This document shows, one piece after another, positions 36,480-43,977 of a stretch of DNA of 64,000 nt. Below the pieces are notes generated by a model. That model ran no database searches, had not been told where the DNA came from, and was given only the letters and a program-made list of their open reading frames with translations. Location: assembly GCF_900091495.1 (NCBI RefSeq), contig NZ_LT607413.1, positions 3,224,001-3,288,000 of the forward strand, given 5' to 3'. Positions within the stretch are counted from its first letter, which is position 1; each line of letters starts with the position of its first letter. This DNA is from Micromonospora echinospora. Its GTDB lineage: Bacteria; Actinomycetota; Actinomycetes; Mycobacteriales; Micromonosporaceae. The translations under genes and the position numbers were made by a program.

Positions 36480-36500
36480 GTCGATGTGATCAGCATCGAC
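36480..36500. promoter_or_regulatory. Inverted repeat GTCGATG-N7-CATCGAC
   Basis: Perfect 7-bp arms 23 bases ahead of the second subtilase start and just upstream of its AAGGAGG. It could be an operator or a leader hairpin. Confidence 0.35.
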
Positions 36501-36522
36501 GAGAACTCCTCAAGGAGGTCGC

Positions 36523-39500
36523 GTGCCACGAACACGGAAATGCATCGGTGCCGGGCTGGTCCTGGGTCTGCTGCTCGGGGCGGCCACGGCCGTACCCGCG
36601 TCGTCCGCCCCAGCCGCGATCGCTCCCGGGCCGACGGTGTCGCCCGCCAGCGCCCCGGCCCCGACCACGGGTGCCGGACGTCCGGTCACGGTCACGCTGC
36701 TCACCGGCGACCGGGTCACGGTCACCGGTGGCACCGCGGTCAGCGTCCGTCCGGGCCCCGGGCGGGCGGGCATGACCTTCGTGACCCGGCGGACGGGGGA
36801 CCACATCTCCGTCCTGCCCCGGGACGCGGTGCACCTGGTCCGGTCCGGTCGGGTGGACCAGCGGCTCTTCGACGTCACCGAACTGGTCTCCGCCGGGTAC
36901 GACGACGCGCGGCGGGACACCCTGCCGCTGCTGCTGCGGTACCGGAGTGGAGCGGACCGGAAGGCTCCCGTGGCCGGCACCCGGGTGACCCGGGACCTGC
37001 CCGCCATCGGCGGCGCGGCGGTCCAGGCCACGAAGGACCGGGCCGCCGCCGTCTGGACGGCGCTCACCACCGGCACGGCCGGCAACCGGGTCGACACGGC
37101 GGGGGGCGTCGACCGGATCTGGCTGGACGGCCGGCGTCGGGTGGTTCTCGACCGGAGCGTGGCCCAGATCGGTGCCCCGGAGGCGCACCGCGACGGGTGG
37201 ACCGGTCGGGGCGTCCGGGTGGCGGTGCTCGACACCGGCGTCGACGCCACCCATCCGGATCTCGCCGGCCGGGTCGCGGAGAGCCGCAACTTCAGCGAGA
37301 CCACCGACGGAGACGACACGGTCGGGCACGGCACCCACGTGGCGTCGATCATCGCCGGGAGCGGAGCCGCGGCTGGCGGCCGGTACCGCGGGGTCGCGCC
37401 GGACGCGACCCTGCTCTCCGGAAAAGTGTGCGAGAGCGACTTCTGCACCGAGTCGGCGATCCTGGCCGGCATGCAGTGGGCCACGGTCGAGCAGCGGGCC
37501 GCCGTGGTCAACCTGAGCCTGGGCGGCCAGGACACGCCGCAGGTCGACCCGCTGGAGGAGGCGGTCGGGACGCTCACCGCGCAGACCGGCGCGCTCTTCG
37601 TGATCGCCGCCGGCAACGACGGGTCGGACGCCTCGGTCGGCTCCCCGGGCAGCGCGGACGCGGCGTTGACCGTCGGCGCGGTGGACCGGGCGGACGACCT
37701 CGCCGACTTCTCCAGCCGGGGCCCCCGCCCGTACGACGAGGGGATCAAGCCCGACCTCACCGCGCCGGGTGTCGGCATCGTCGCGGCACGGGCCGCGAAA
37801 GGGCGGATCGGCGACCCGGTCGGGGATCGACACGTGAGCCTCTCCGGCACCTCGATGGCCACCCCGCACGTGGCCGGCGCGGTGGCCATCCTGGCCCAGC
37901 AGCGTCCCGACGCGGACGCGGGTCAGCTCAAGGCCCTCCTGATGGCCTCGGCGCGGGCGCATCCGGAACAGACGGTCTTCGCGCAGGGCGCGGGCCGGGT
38001 CGACGTGGCCGCCGCCGTCGACCAGCGGATCACCAGCGACCCGCCCAGCGTCTCGTTCGGCCGGACCACGTGGCCGCACCACGACGACACCCCGGTCGCC
38101 CGGACGGTGGCGTACCGCAACACCGGCAGCAGTCCGGTGACCCTGCACCTGACCACGGAGGTCACCGGCCCGGACGGCGAGCCCGCGCCGGCCGGCATGT
38201 TCCGCCTCGGCGCGGACCGGGTGACCGTCCCCGCCGGTGGTCGGACGGAGGTGACGGTCACCGCCGACACGAGCGTGGACGGGCCGGACGGGTACCACAC
38301 CGGTCGGCTCGTGGCCCGCTCCGACGCCGGTACGGTGGCGACCCCGCTGGCCGTGCACCGGGAGGTGGAGAGCTACCAGCTGACCGTTGAGATCCTGGAC
38401 GGGGCCGGGGCGCGTGCGAACGACCACTTCACCCAGCTCTACGGCCTCGACCAGCGGTACGCCCAGGAGCTCCACGGTGCCGGCGAGGTGAGCAGTGTCC
38501 GGGTCCCGAAGGGCCGCTACGGGCTGGCCAGCGCCATCTTCGCTGACGATCCGCGCGGCTTCGCCGTGCTCGCCCAGCCGGAACTGACCCTCGACCGGGA
38601 CACCCGGATCACCGTCGACGCGCGGCGGACCGGACCGGTCCGGATGACCGTGCCCGAGACGTCCGCTGTGCCGGCGCTGGTGGACGTCACCGTGCACTTC
38701 ACCGCCGACCACGGCTCCTACGGCTTCGGCGTCGGGGGTGACGACTTCACCGGTGTCTGGACCGGCCGGGTCGGCGGGAGCACCTCGGCGGAACGGTTCG
38801 TCAGCTCGGTCTCCAGTCAGTGGGTCCACGGCGAGGCGGAGGTCAGTCCGTACCTGTACGCGCTGAGCGAGACGTTCGGCGGCACGGTGCCGACCGGGTT
38901 CGTCCGGGACTACCACCGGCGTGACCTGGCCGCCGTCCACCAACGGTTCCACGGCGACCCCGCAGTCGAGGCGGACCGGGTGGTCTTCCCCCGGCAGGAG
39001 GGGGTCAGCTTCGCGTCGGCGGTCGGGCTGCCCACGGACCTGCCCGGCAGCCGGGTCGAGTACCTCAACGCCGCTGCCGGGCTGCGCTGGTGGTCGCTCC
39101 TGGAGACCGGGGAACGCACCGACCACGGTTGGCTGGAGAACGGCACGACGCACTTCTCGGAACCGGTCGCCTACCGGGCCGGGCGCTCCCACCGGGACGA
39201 ATGGAACGGCGCGCCGTTCGGGCCGGCCCTCCCCCGGTCGACCATGGGCATCGCCCGGTACGGCGACACCCTCGTCGTCGACGTCCCGGTGCACGCCGAC
39301 GCCCACGGCCACGGCGGGTACTCGGTGACCGACACGGAACGGACCGTCCTGTACCGCGACGGCAAGCTGGTCGGGGAGAGCCCGTACGCCGGGTCCGGCA
39401 TGTTCGTCGTTCCGCCGGAGCCCGCCGAGTACCGGCTGGAGGTGTCCGCCGCCCGGGGCTTCACCGACCTGAGCACGGAGGTGGTCGCGAGCTGGACCTT

Positions 39501-39858
39501 CCGTTCCGCGCACGTCCCCGGTGACGCCCCGGTCGGGCAGCCGGCGATGGCGGTCCGCTTCGCGCCGAGGCTGGACGAGGCCGGCACCGCCCCGGCCGGG
39601 CGGCTCTGGACGATCCCGGTGACGGTCGACCGGCAGCCGGGAGCACCGGCGGCCACGGTGACCGCGCTGACCGTGGACGTGTCGTACGACGGGGGCGACA
39701 GTTGGCAGCCGACGCGGCTGCGGAAGCAGGGCACCGGCTGGGTGGCCACCGTGCGGCACCCGTCGGGGCCGGGCTGGGTGTCGTTGCGGGCCAGCGCCAC
39801 CGGCAGTGACGGCAGCCTGGTGACCCAGCGGATCATCCAGGCGTACCGGCTGGGGTGA
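36523..39858 (+). CDS. Secreted S8 subtilisin-like protease (1111 aa)
   Basis: Signal peptide (about 1-30, Ala-rich end SSAPA), a Pro/Ala-rich linker, a propeptide-like region to about 200, and the S8 domain: D in VAVLDTGVDATHPDL (about 236), H in GHGTHVASI (about 269) and S in SGTSMATPHVAGA (about 444). The remaining 620 residues hold beta-sandwich modules (first one with VSFGRTTWPHHDDTPVARTVAYRNTG) and a domain of unknown type ending in an Ig-like VSYDGGDSW segment. It resembles the large Streptomyces S8 proteases. Start GTG 36523 with AAGGAGG four bases ahead. Likely acts outside the cell on protein substrates. Confidence 0.92.
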   Translation: MPRTRKCIGAGLVLGLLLGAATAVPASSAPAAIAPGPTVSPASAPAPTTGAGRPVTVTLLTGDRVTVTGGTAVSVRPGPGRAGMTFVTRRTGDHISVLPRDAVHLVRSGRVDQRLFDVTELVSAGYDDARRDTLPLLLRYRSGADRKAPVAGTRVTRDLPAIGGAAVQATKDRAAAVWTALTTGTAGNRVDTAGGVDRIWLDGRRRVVLDRSVAQIGAPEAHRDGWTGRGVRVAVLDTGVDATHPDLAGRVAESRNFSETTDGDDTVGHGTHVASIIAGSGAAAGGRYRGVAPDATLLSGKVCESDFCTESAILAGMQWATVEQRAAVVNLSLGGQDTPQVDPLEEAVGTLTAQTGALFVIAAGNDGSDASVGSPGSADAALTVGAVDRADDLADFSSRGPRPYDEGIKPDLTAPGVGIVAARAAKGRIGDPVGDRHVSLSGTSMATPHVAGAVAILAQQRPDADAGQLKALLMASARAHPEQTVFAQGAGRVDVAAAVDQRITSDPPSVSFGRTTWPHHDDTPVARTVAYRNTGSSPVTLHLTTEVTGPDGEPAPAGMFRLGADRVTVPAGGRTEVTVTADTSVDGPDGYHTGRLVARSDAGTVATPLAVHREVESYQLTVEILDGAGARANDHFTQLYGLDQRYAQELHGAGEVSSVRVPKGRYGLASAIFADDPRGFAVLAQPELTLDRDTRITVDARRTGPVRMTVPETSAVPALVDVTVHFTADHGSYGFGVGGDDFTGVWTGRVGGSTSAERFVSSVSSQWVHGEAEVSPYLYALSETFGGTVPTGFVRDYHRRDLAAVHQRFHGDPAVEADRVVFPRQEGVSFASAVGLPTDLPGSRVEYLNAAAGLRWWSLLETGERTDHGWLENGTTHFSEPVAYRAGRSHRDEWNGAPFGPALPRSTMGIARYGDTLVVDVPVHADAHGHGGYSVTDTERTVLYRDGKLVGESPYAGSGMFVVPPEPAEYRLEVSAARGFTDLSTEVVASWTFRSAHVPGDAPVGQPAMAVRFAPRLDEAGTAPAGRLWTIPVTVDRQPGAPAATVTALTVDVSYDGGDSWQPTRLRKQGTGWVATVRHPSGPGWVSLRASATGSDGSLVTQRIIQAYRLG

Positions 39859-39866
39859 GGCGGATC

Positions 39867-39901
39867 CGTCCCGGCCCGTGGGGTTGCCACGGGCCGGGAC
39901 G
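39867..39901. terminator. Perfect 15-bp hairpin between the subtilase gene and dapD
   Basis: Arms 39867-39881 (CGTCCCGGCCCGTGG) and 39887-39901 around GGTTG; it can end both converging transcripts. Confidence 0.85.
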
Positions 39902-39908
39902 GGCCAGG

Positions 39909-40868
39909 TCAGTCGTTGGCGTGCAGGGCGGCGTTCAGGGTGATGCCCTGGCCGGTGCGCGGACGGGCCTCCAATGCGCCGGTGACCGAGTTGCGCAGGA
40001 ACAGCAGCCCGTCGACGCCGGAGAGCTCGCGGGCCTTGACCACCCGGCCGTCCGGCAGGGTGATCTTCGCGGCGGCGGTGACGTAGCAGCCGGCCTCGAC
40101 CACGCAGTCGTCACCGAGCGAGATGCCGACCCCGGCGTTCGCCCCGATCAGGCTCCGCTCGCCGATGCTGATCCGGTCGGTGCCGCCACCGGAGAGGGTG
40201 CCCATGATCGACGCCCCGCCACCGATGTCGGAGCCGTCGCCGACCACCACGCCTTGGACGATGCGCCCCTCCACCATCGAGGTGCCGAGCGTCCCGGCGT
40301 TGAAGTTGACGAAGCCCTCGTGCATGACCGTGGTGCCGGCGGCGAGGTGCGCGCCGAGCCGGACCCGGTCGGCGTCGGCGATCCGCACCCCGGAGGGGAC
40401 CACGTAGTCGGTCATCCGGGGGAACTTGTCCACCCCGTACACGGCCAGGTGGCGGCCGGCGGCCCGCTCGATGACGCGCAGTTCGTCCACCCGGTCCGGC
40501 GGGCACGGCCCGGCCGACGTCCAGGCCACGTTCGCCAGCTTGCCGAAGATGCCGTCCAGGTTGAGGCCGTTCGGCCGGACCAGGCGGTGGGAGAGCAGGT
40601 GCAGCCGCAGGTACGCGTCGGCGGCGTCCTTGATCGGGTCGTCCAGCGAACCGAGCACGGTGACCACCTCGACGGTGCGCAGCCCCGGCAGGGACCGCTC
40701 GCCGATCGCCCCCGGCGGCAGGTCCAGCACGTCCGCCTTCTCCTCGCCGGGAACCAGGGGCAGCTCGCCGAGGCCGAGCTTGCCGGTCGGGTACCAGGTG
40801 TCGAGAACCTGGTCGTCGGCGGTGACGGTGGCCACGCCGATGCCCCAGGCAGACTGTGCGGACGTCAC
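39909..40868 (-). CDS. dapD: Tetrahydrodipicolinate N-succinyltransferase
   Basis: Succinylates tetrahydrodipicolinate from succinyl-CoA, committing to the succinylase route. The actinobacterial long form (319 residues) has an N-terminal domain with TGKLGLGELPLVPGEEKADVLDLPPG, then the left-handed beta-helix with HEGFVNFNAGTLGTSMVEGRI, GVVVGDGSDIGGGASIMGTLSGGG and IGANAGVGISLGDDCVVEAGCYV. GTG 40868 with AAGGGTG upstream. Divergent from dapE with 79 bases between the starts, the same arrangement as Rv1201c/Rv1202. Confidence 0.95.
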   Translation of the reverse strand: MTSAQSAWGIGVATVTADDQVLDTWYPTGKLGLGELPLVPGEEKADVLDLPPGAIGERSLPGLRTVEVVTVLGSLDDPIKDAADAYLRLHLLSHRLVRPNGLNLDGIFGKLANVAWTSAGPCPPDRVDELRVIERAAGRHLAVYGVDKFPRMTDYVVPSGVRIADADRVRLGAHLAAGTTVMHEGFVNFNAGTLGTSMVEGRIVQGVVVGDGSDIGGGASIMGTLSGGGTDRISIGERSLIGANAGVGISLGDDCVVEAGCYVTAAAKITLPDGRVVKARELSGVDGLLFLRNSVTGALEARPRTGQGITLNAALHAND

Positions 40869-40934
40869 GGTTTCACCCTTCGTTCACGGCCGGCGGGCGC
40901 GAACGCTCACTGCCGGCTCCTTCCGCCCTGACGG

Positions 40935-40940
40935 TACCGT
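40935..40940 (+). promoter_or_regulatory. -10 box TACCGT of dapE
   Basis: TACCGT followed by seven bases and the dapE ATG; no ribosome binding site, so the transcript is probably leaderless. Confidence 0.55.
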
Positions 40941-40947
40941 GCGAACC

Positions 40948-42021
40948 ATGGAGAACCCGCTGACCCCCGAGGTCCTCGCCGATCCGGTGGCGTTGACCCG
41001 TGCCCTGGTCGACATCGAGTCCGTGTCCCTGAACGAGAAGGCGATCGCCGACTGTGTCGAGCAGGTGCTGCGGGCGGTCCCGCACCTGACCACCCACCGG
41101 TACGGCAACACGGTGATGGCCCGGACGGAGCTGGGTCGCGCGCAGCGGGTGGTGCTCGCCGGCCACCTGGACACCGTCCCGCTGAACGGGAACTTCCCGT
41201 CCAGCATGCGCGGCGACCTGATGTACGGCTGCGGCACCTCCGACATGAAGTCCGGGGTGGCGTACGCGCTGCACCTGGCGGTGACCCTGCCCGACCCCCG
41301 GTACGACGTCACGTACTTCTTCTACGAGGGGGAGGAGATCGAGCAGAAGTACAACGGCCTGAACCTGGTCGCCGAGGCGCACCCGGAGTGGCTCCAGGCG
41401 GACTTCGCCGTGCTGCTCGAACCGACCTACGGCATCGTGGAGGCGGGCTGCCAGGGCACCATGCGGGCGATCGTCACCACGCACGGCGAGCGGGCCCACT
41501 CGGCCCGGTCCTGGCACGGGGTGAACGCGATCCACGGGGCCGGTGAGGTGCTGCGTCGGCTGGCCACGTACGAGGCCCGGCGGGTCACCATCGACGGCTG
41601 CGCCTACCGGGAGGGGATGAACGCGGTCCGGATCTCCGGCGGGGTGGCCGGGAACGTGGTGCCGGACCGGTGCGACATCGAGGTCAACTACCGGTTCGCG
41701 CCGGACCGGGACCCGGCGGCGGCCGAGGCGCACCTGCGCGAGGTCCTCGACGGTTTCGAGCTGGTCGTCACCGACATGGCGGCCGGGGCGGCCCCGGGGC
41801 TGGACGCACCGGCGGCGCAGGAGTTCCTGGCGGCGGTCGGCGCGGCGCCGATCGGCAAGTTGGGCTGGACGGACGTGGCCCGGTTCGCGGCGCTGGGCAT
41901 TCCGGCGCTGAACTTCGGCCCCGGCGACCCGAACCTGGCGCACCACAAGGACGAGCACGTCGAGATCTCCAAGATCCGCGACGGCGCGGCGACCCTGCAC
42001 CGCTGGCTGGCCCCGGCCTGA
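40948..42021 (+). CDS. dapE: Succinyl-diaminopimelate desuccinylase
   Basis: Dinuclear zinc hydrolase of family M20 releasing LL-diaminopimelate and succinate. Metal and catalytic motifs: GHLDTVP (about 72-78), GCGTSDMKSGVA, and FFYEGEEIEQKYNG with the general-base and metal-binding glutamates, with the late histidine in NLAHHKDEHVEI. The lid-domain histidine lies in HGERAHSARSWHG. Length 357 is typical for actinobacteria. Leaderless start. With dapC and dapD the window encodes three steps of the pathway. Confidence 0.95.
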   Translation: MENPLTPEVLADPVALTRALVDIESVSLNEKAIADCVEQVLRAVPHLTTHRYGNTVMARTELGRAQRVVLAGHLDTVPLNGNFPSSMRGDLMYGCGTSDMKSGVAYALHLAVTLPDPRYDVTYFFYEGEEIEQKYNGLNLVAEAHPEWLQADFAVLLEPTYGIVEAGCQGTMRAIVTTHGERAHSARSWHGVNAIHGAGEVLRRLATYEARRVTIDGCAYREGMNAVRISGGVAGNVVPDRCDIEVNYRFAPDRDPAAAEAHLREVLDGFELVVTDMAAGAAPGLDAPAAQEFLAAVGAAPIGKLGWTDVARFAALGIPALNFGPGDPNLAHHKDEHVEISKIRDGAATLHRWLAPA

Positions 42022-42057
42022 CCCGCCGCCGGTTCGGCCCCGCGACCCACAGCCCGG

Positions 42058-42088
42058 CGGGGTGACCAGGGACGGCCTGGTCACCCCG
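42058..42088. terminator. Perfect 13-bp hairpin after dapE
   Basis: CGGGGTGACCAGG (42058-42070), loop GACGG, then the complementary arm 42076-42088. It lies 36 bases after dapE and 65 bases after the small minus-strand gene. Confidence 0.8.
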
Positions 42089-42153
42089 GGGCGGTCGTCG
42101 GCTGTCGCGCGCGGTCACCCCCCGGTGCGCGCGGACGGTCGTCGTCCGGTCGG

Positions 42154-42315
42154 TCAGCTGTTGCTCAGGGCGGTGTCGATGTCCGCCCGGGTCTCGGTCT
42201 CGCCGGTCGGCTCGACGGTCTGCATCTGACGGGCTCGGCGACGCTCGGCCACCACGTCCCGGATCCGTCGCTGCATCTGCCGCCGGATCCGGATCCTCTC
42301 GTTGTTGCTGATCAC
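42154..42315 (-). CDS. Small basic protein (53 aa)
   Basis: Hypothetical: MISNNERIRIRRQMQRRIRD followed by more Arg/Gln-rich helix and an acidic, Thr-rich tail ending DTALSNS. The N-terminal 35 residues look like one long amphipathic, strongly basic helix that might bind nucleic acid or a partner; no family is recognised. GTG 42315 has GGGGGAGGAG five bases ahead, a strong ribosome binding site and the main support for coding. Confidence 0.65.
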   Translation of the reverse strand: MISNNERIRIRRQMQRRIRDVVAERRRARQMQTVEPTGETETRADIDTALSNS

Positions 42316-42493
42316 GCTGCTCCTCCCCCGAAGGCGCGCCGGGGGCATCCCCCGTGTGTGAATACTAGGACGCACGTGCGACCGAATAAGTTGCCTTCAG
42401 CTGTCAGAAGATCGTCGGATCGGTCGCCGGCCGTCGCCGCGGGCGACCGCGAGTCGCCGGGCGACCCTCCCGACCTGCGGGGCGGCCCTCCAC

Positions 42494-42499
42494 TACGGT
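42494..42499 (+). promoter_or_regulatory. -10 box TACGGT of the first LOG gene
   Basis: TACGGT, seven bases, then ATG 42507. Leaderless pattern; an in-frame GTG at 42498 overlaps the box and is unlikely. Confidence 0.55.
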
Positions 42500-42506
42500 G
42501 GCTTGC

Positions 42507-43358
42507 ATGAGCCAGAGCAACGGACGGGACACCGATCACGGGCCGGCCGAGGTACGCCACCGGGGCGCGGTGACGCTGCGCCGTCGGGCGCTGCCGACCA
42601 GCACCGCCGACGAGCGGCTGCTCGACTCGCGGGGACGGGCGGACTGGAAGACCAGGGACGCCTGGCGGGCGCTGCGGATCCTCTCCGAGTTCGTCGAGGG
42701 GTTCGACACGATGGCCGACCTGCCATCGGCGGTGAGCGTCTTCGGCTCGGCCCGCAGCAAGCCGGACAGCGCCGAGTGCCAACTGGCCGAGCAGCTCGGC
42801 GCGGCGCTGGCCCGCGCCGGGTACGCCGTCATCACCGGCGGCGGACCGGGGGTCATGGAGGCGGCGAACCGGGGGGCCAGCGAGGCGGGTGGCCTCTCGG
42901 TCGGCCTCGGCATCGAGCTTCCCTTCGAGCAGGGCCTCAACGACTGGGTCGACCTGGCCATCAACTTCCGGTACTTCTTCGCCCGCAAGACCATGTTCGT
43001 CAAGTACGCGCAGGCGTTCGTCGTCCTGCCCGGTGGCTTCGGCACCATGGACGAGCTCTTCGAGGCCCTGACCCTGGTGCAGACCGGCAAGGTGACCCGG
43101 TTCCCGGTGGTGCTGATGGGCACGGACTACTGGCGGGGGCTGCTCGACTGGCTGCGCGACACGATGGCCGCGGACGGCAAGATCGGCCCGGTGGACCTGG
43201 AACTGATCTGCCTCACCGACGACGTGGACGCGGCCGTCCGGCACATCGTCGAGGCCGAGGCGCAGCTCTCCGCCGAGCAGGAGGCGATCCGCGAGGAGGC
43301 GGTCGCCCGCACCGCCGCCGACCAGCGGGCCGCGGCCGACGAGAGCCGGGAGGACTGA
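42507..43358 (+). CDS. LOG-family protein (TIGR00730), long form (283 aa)
   Basis: LOG proteins hydrolyse nucleoside 5'-monophosphates such as cytokinin ribotides to free base and ribose phosphate. The lysine-decarboxylase-like Rossmann fold shows SVFGSARSKPDS, VITGGGPGVMEAANRGA and the catalytic PGGFGTMDELFEALT (about 174-188). About 65 extra N-terminal residues (RHRGAVTLRRRALPTSTADERLL) and an Ala/Glu-rich tail distinguish it from the short paralogue next door. Position after dapE matches Rv1205. Four bases separate it from the next gene. Confidence 0.9.
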   Translation: MSQSNGRDTDHGPAEVRHRGAVTLRRRALPTSTADERLLDSRGRADWKTRDAWRALRILSEFVEGFDTMADLPSAVSVFGSARSKPDSAECQLAEQLGAALARAGYAVITGGGPGVMEAANRGASEAGGLSVGLGIELPFEQGLNDWVDLAINFRYFFARKTMFVKYAQAFVVLPGGFGTMDELFEALTLVQTGKVTRFPVVLMGTDYWRGLLDWLRDTMAADGKIGPVDLELICLTDDVDAAVRHIVEAEAQLSAEQEAIREEAVARTAADQRAAADESRED

Positions 43359-43362
43359 GCCG

Positions 43363-43926
43363 GTGACCGCCATCGGGGTGTTCTGCGCCTCCTCCCGCAC
43401 CATCGACCAGCGCTGGCTGGACCTCGCCTTCGACACCGGGGCGGAGCTGGCCCGCCGGGGGCACACGCTGGTCAGTGGGGGCGGCTGCGTCGGCATGATG
43501 GGCGCGCTGGCCGACGGCGCGCGTTCCGGAGGCGGGCGGACGGTCGGGGTGATCCCGCAGGCGCTGGTCGACCTGGAGGTCGCCGACCTGGCGTCCGACG
43601 AACTGCTGGTCACCGACTCGATGGCCAGCCGCAAGACGGTGATGATCGAGCGCTCGGACGCCTTCCTCACCCTGCCCGGTGGGCTGGGCACGCTGGACGA
43701 GCTGTTCGAGGTGTGGACCACGGCCACACTGGCGATGCACGACAAGCCGATGGTGCTGCTGGACACCGACGGCTTCTACCGTCCCCTGCTGGACTGGCTC
43801 ACCAGCCTCACCGACCAGCACTTCGTCAAGCCCGCCGGCCAGGACCTCCTCCTGGTCGCGCACACCCTCGACGAAGCCCTGGACACGATCGACTCCCGCC
43901 TCCCGGTGACCCGCCGGCCCGCCTGA
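43363..43926 (+). CDS. LOG-family protein (TIGR00730), short form (187 aa)
   Basis: Minimal LOG phosphoribohydrolase: AIGVFCASSRTI, LVSGGGCVGMMGALADGA, and PGGLGTLDELFEVWT (about 104-118), followed by a C-terminal helix with GQDLLLVAHTLDEALD. It is a tandem paralogue of the preceding gene; two LOG genes side by side could give different base specificity or a mixed oligomer, which is a guess. GTG start, four bases after the upstream stop, indicating coupling. Confidence 0.9.
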   Translation: MTAIGVFCASSRTIDQRWLDLAFDTGAELARRGHTLVSGGGCVGMMGALADGARSGGGRTVGVIPQALVDLEVADLASDELLVTDSMASRKTVMIERSDAFLTLPGGLGTLDELFEVWTTATLAMHDKPMVLLDTDGFYRPLLDWLTSLTDQHFVKPAGQDLLLVAHTLDEALDTIDSRLPVTRRPA

Positions 43927-43977
43927 GGACGCCGACGGTGGGGACGGGGTGTCGGGGGCGCGTGGTGTGATGGTCGG

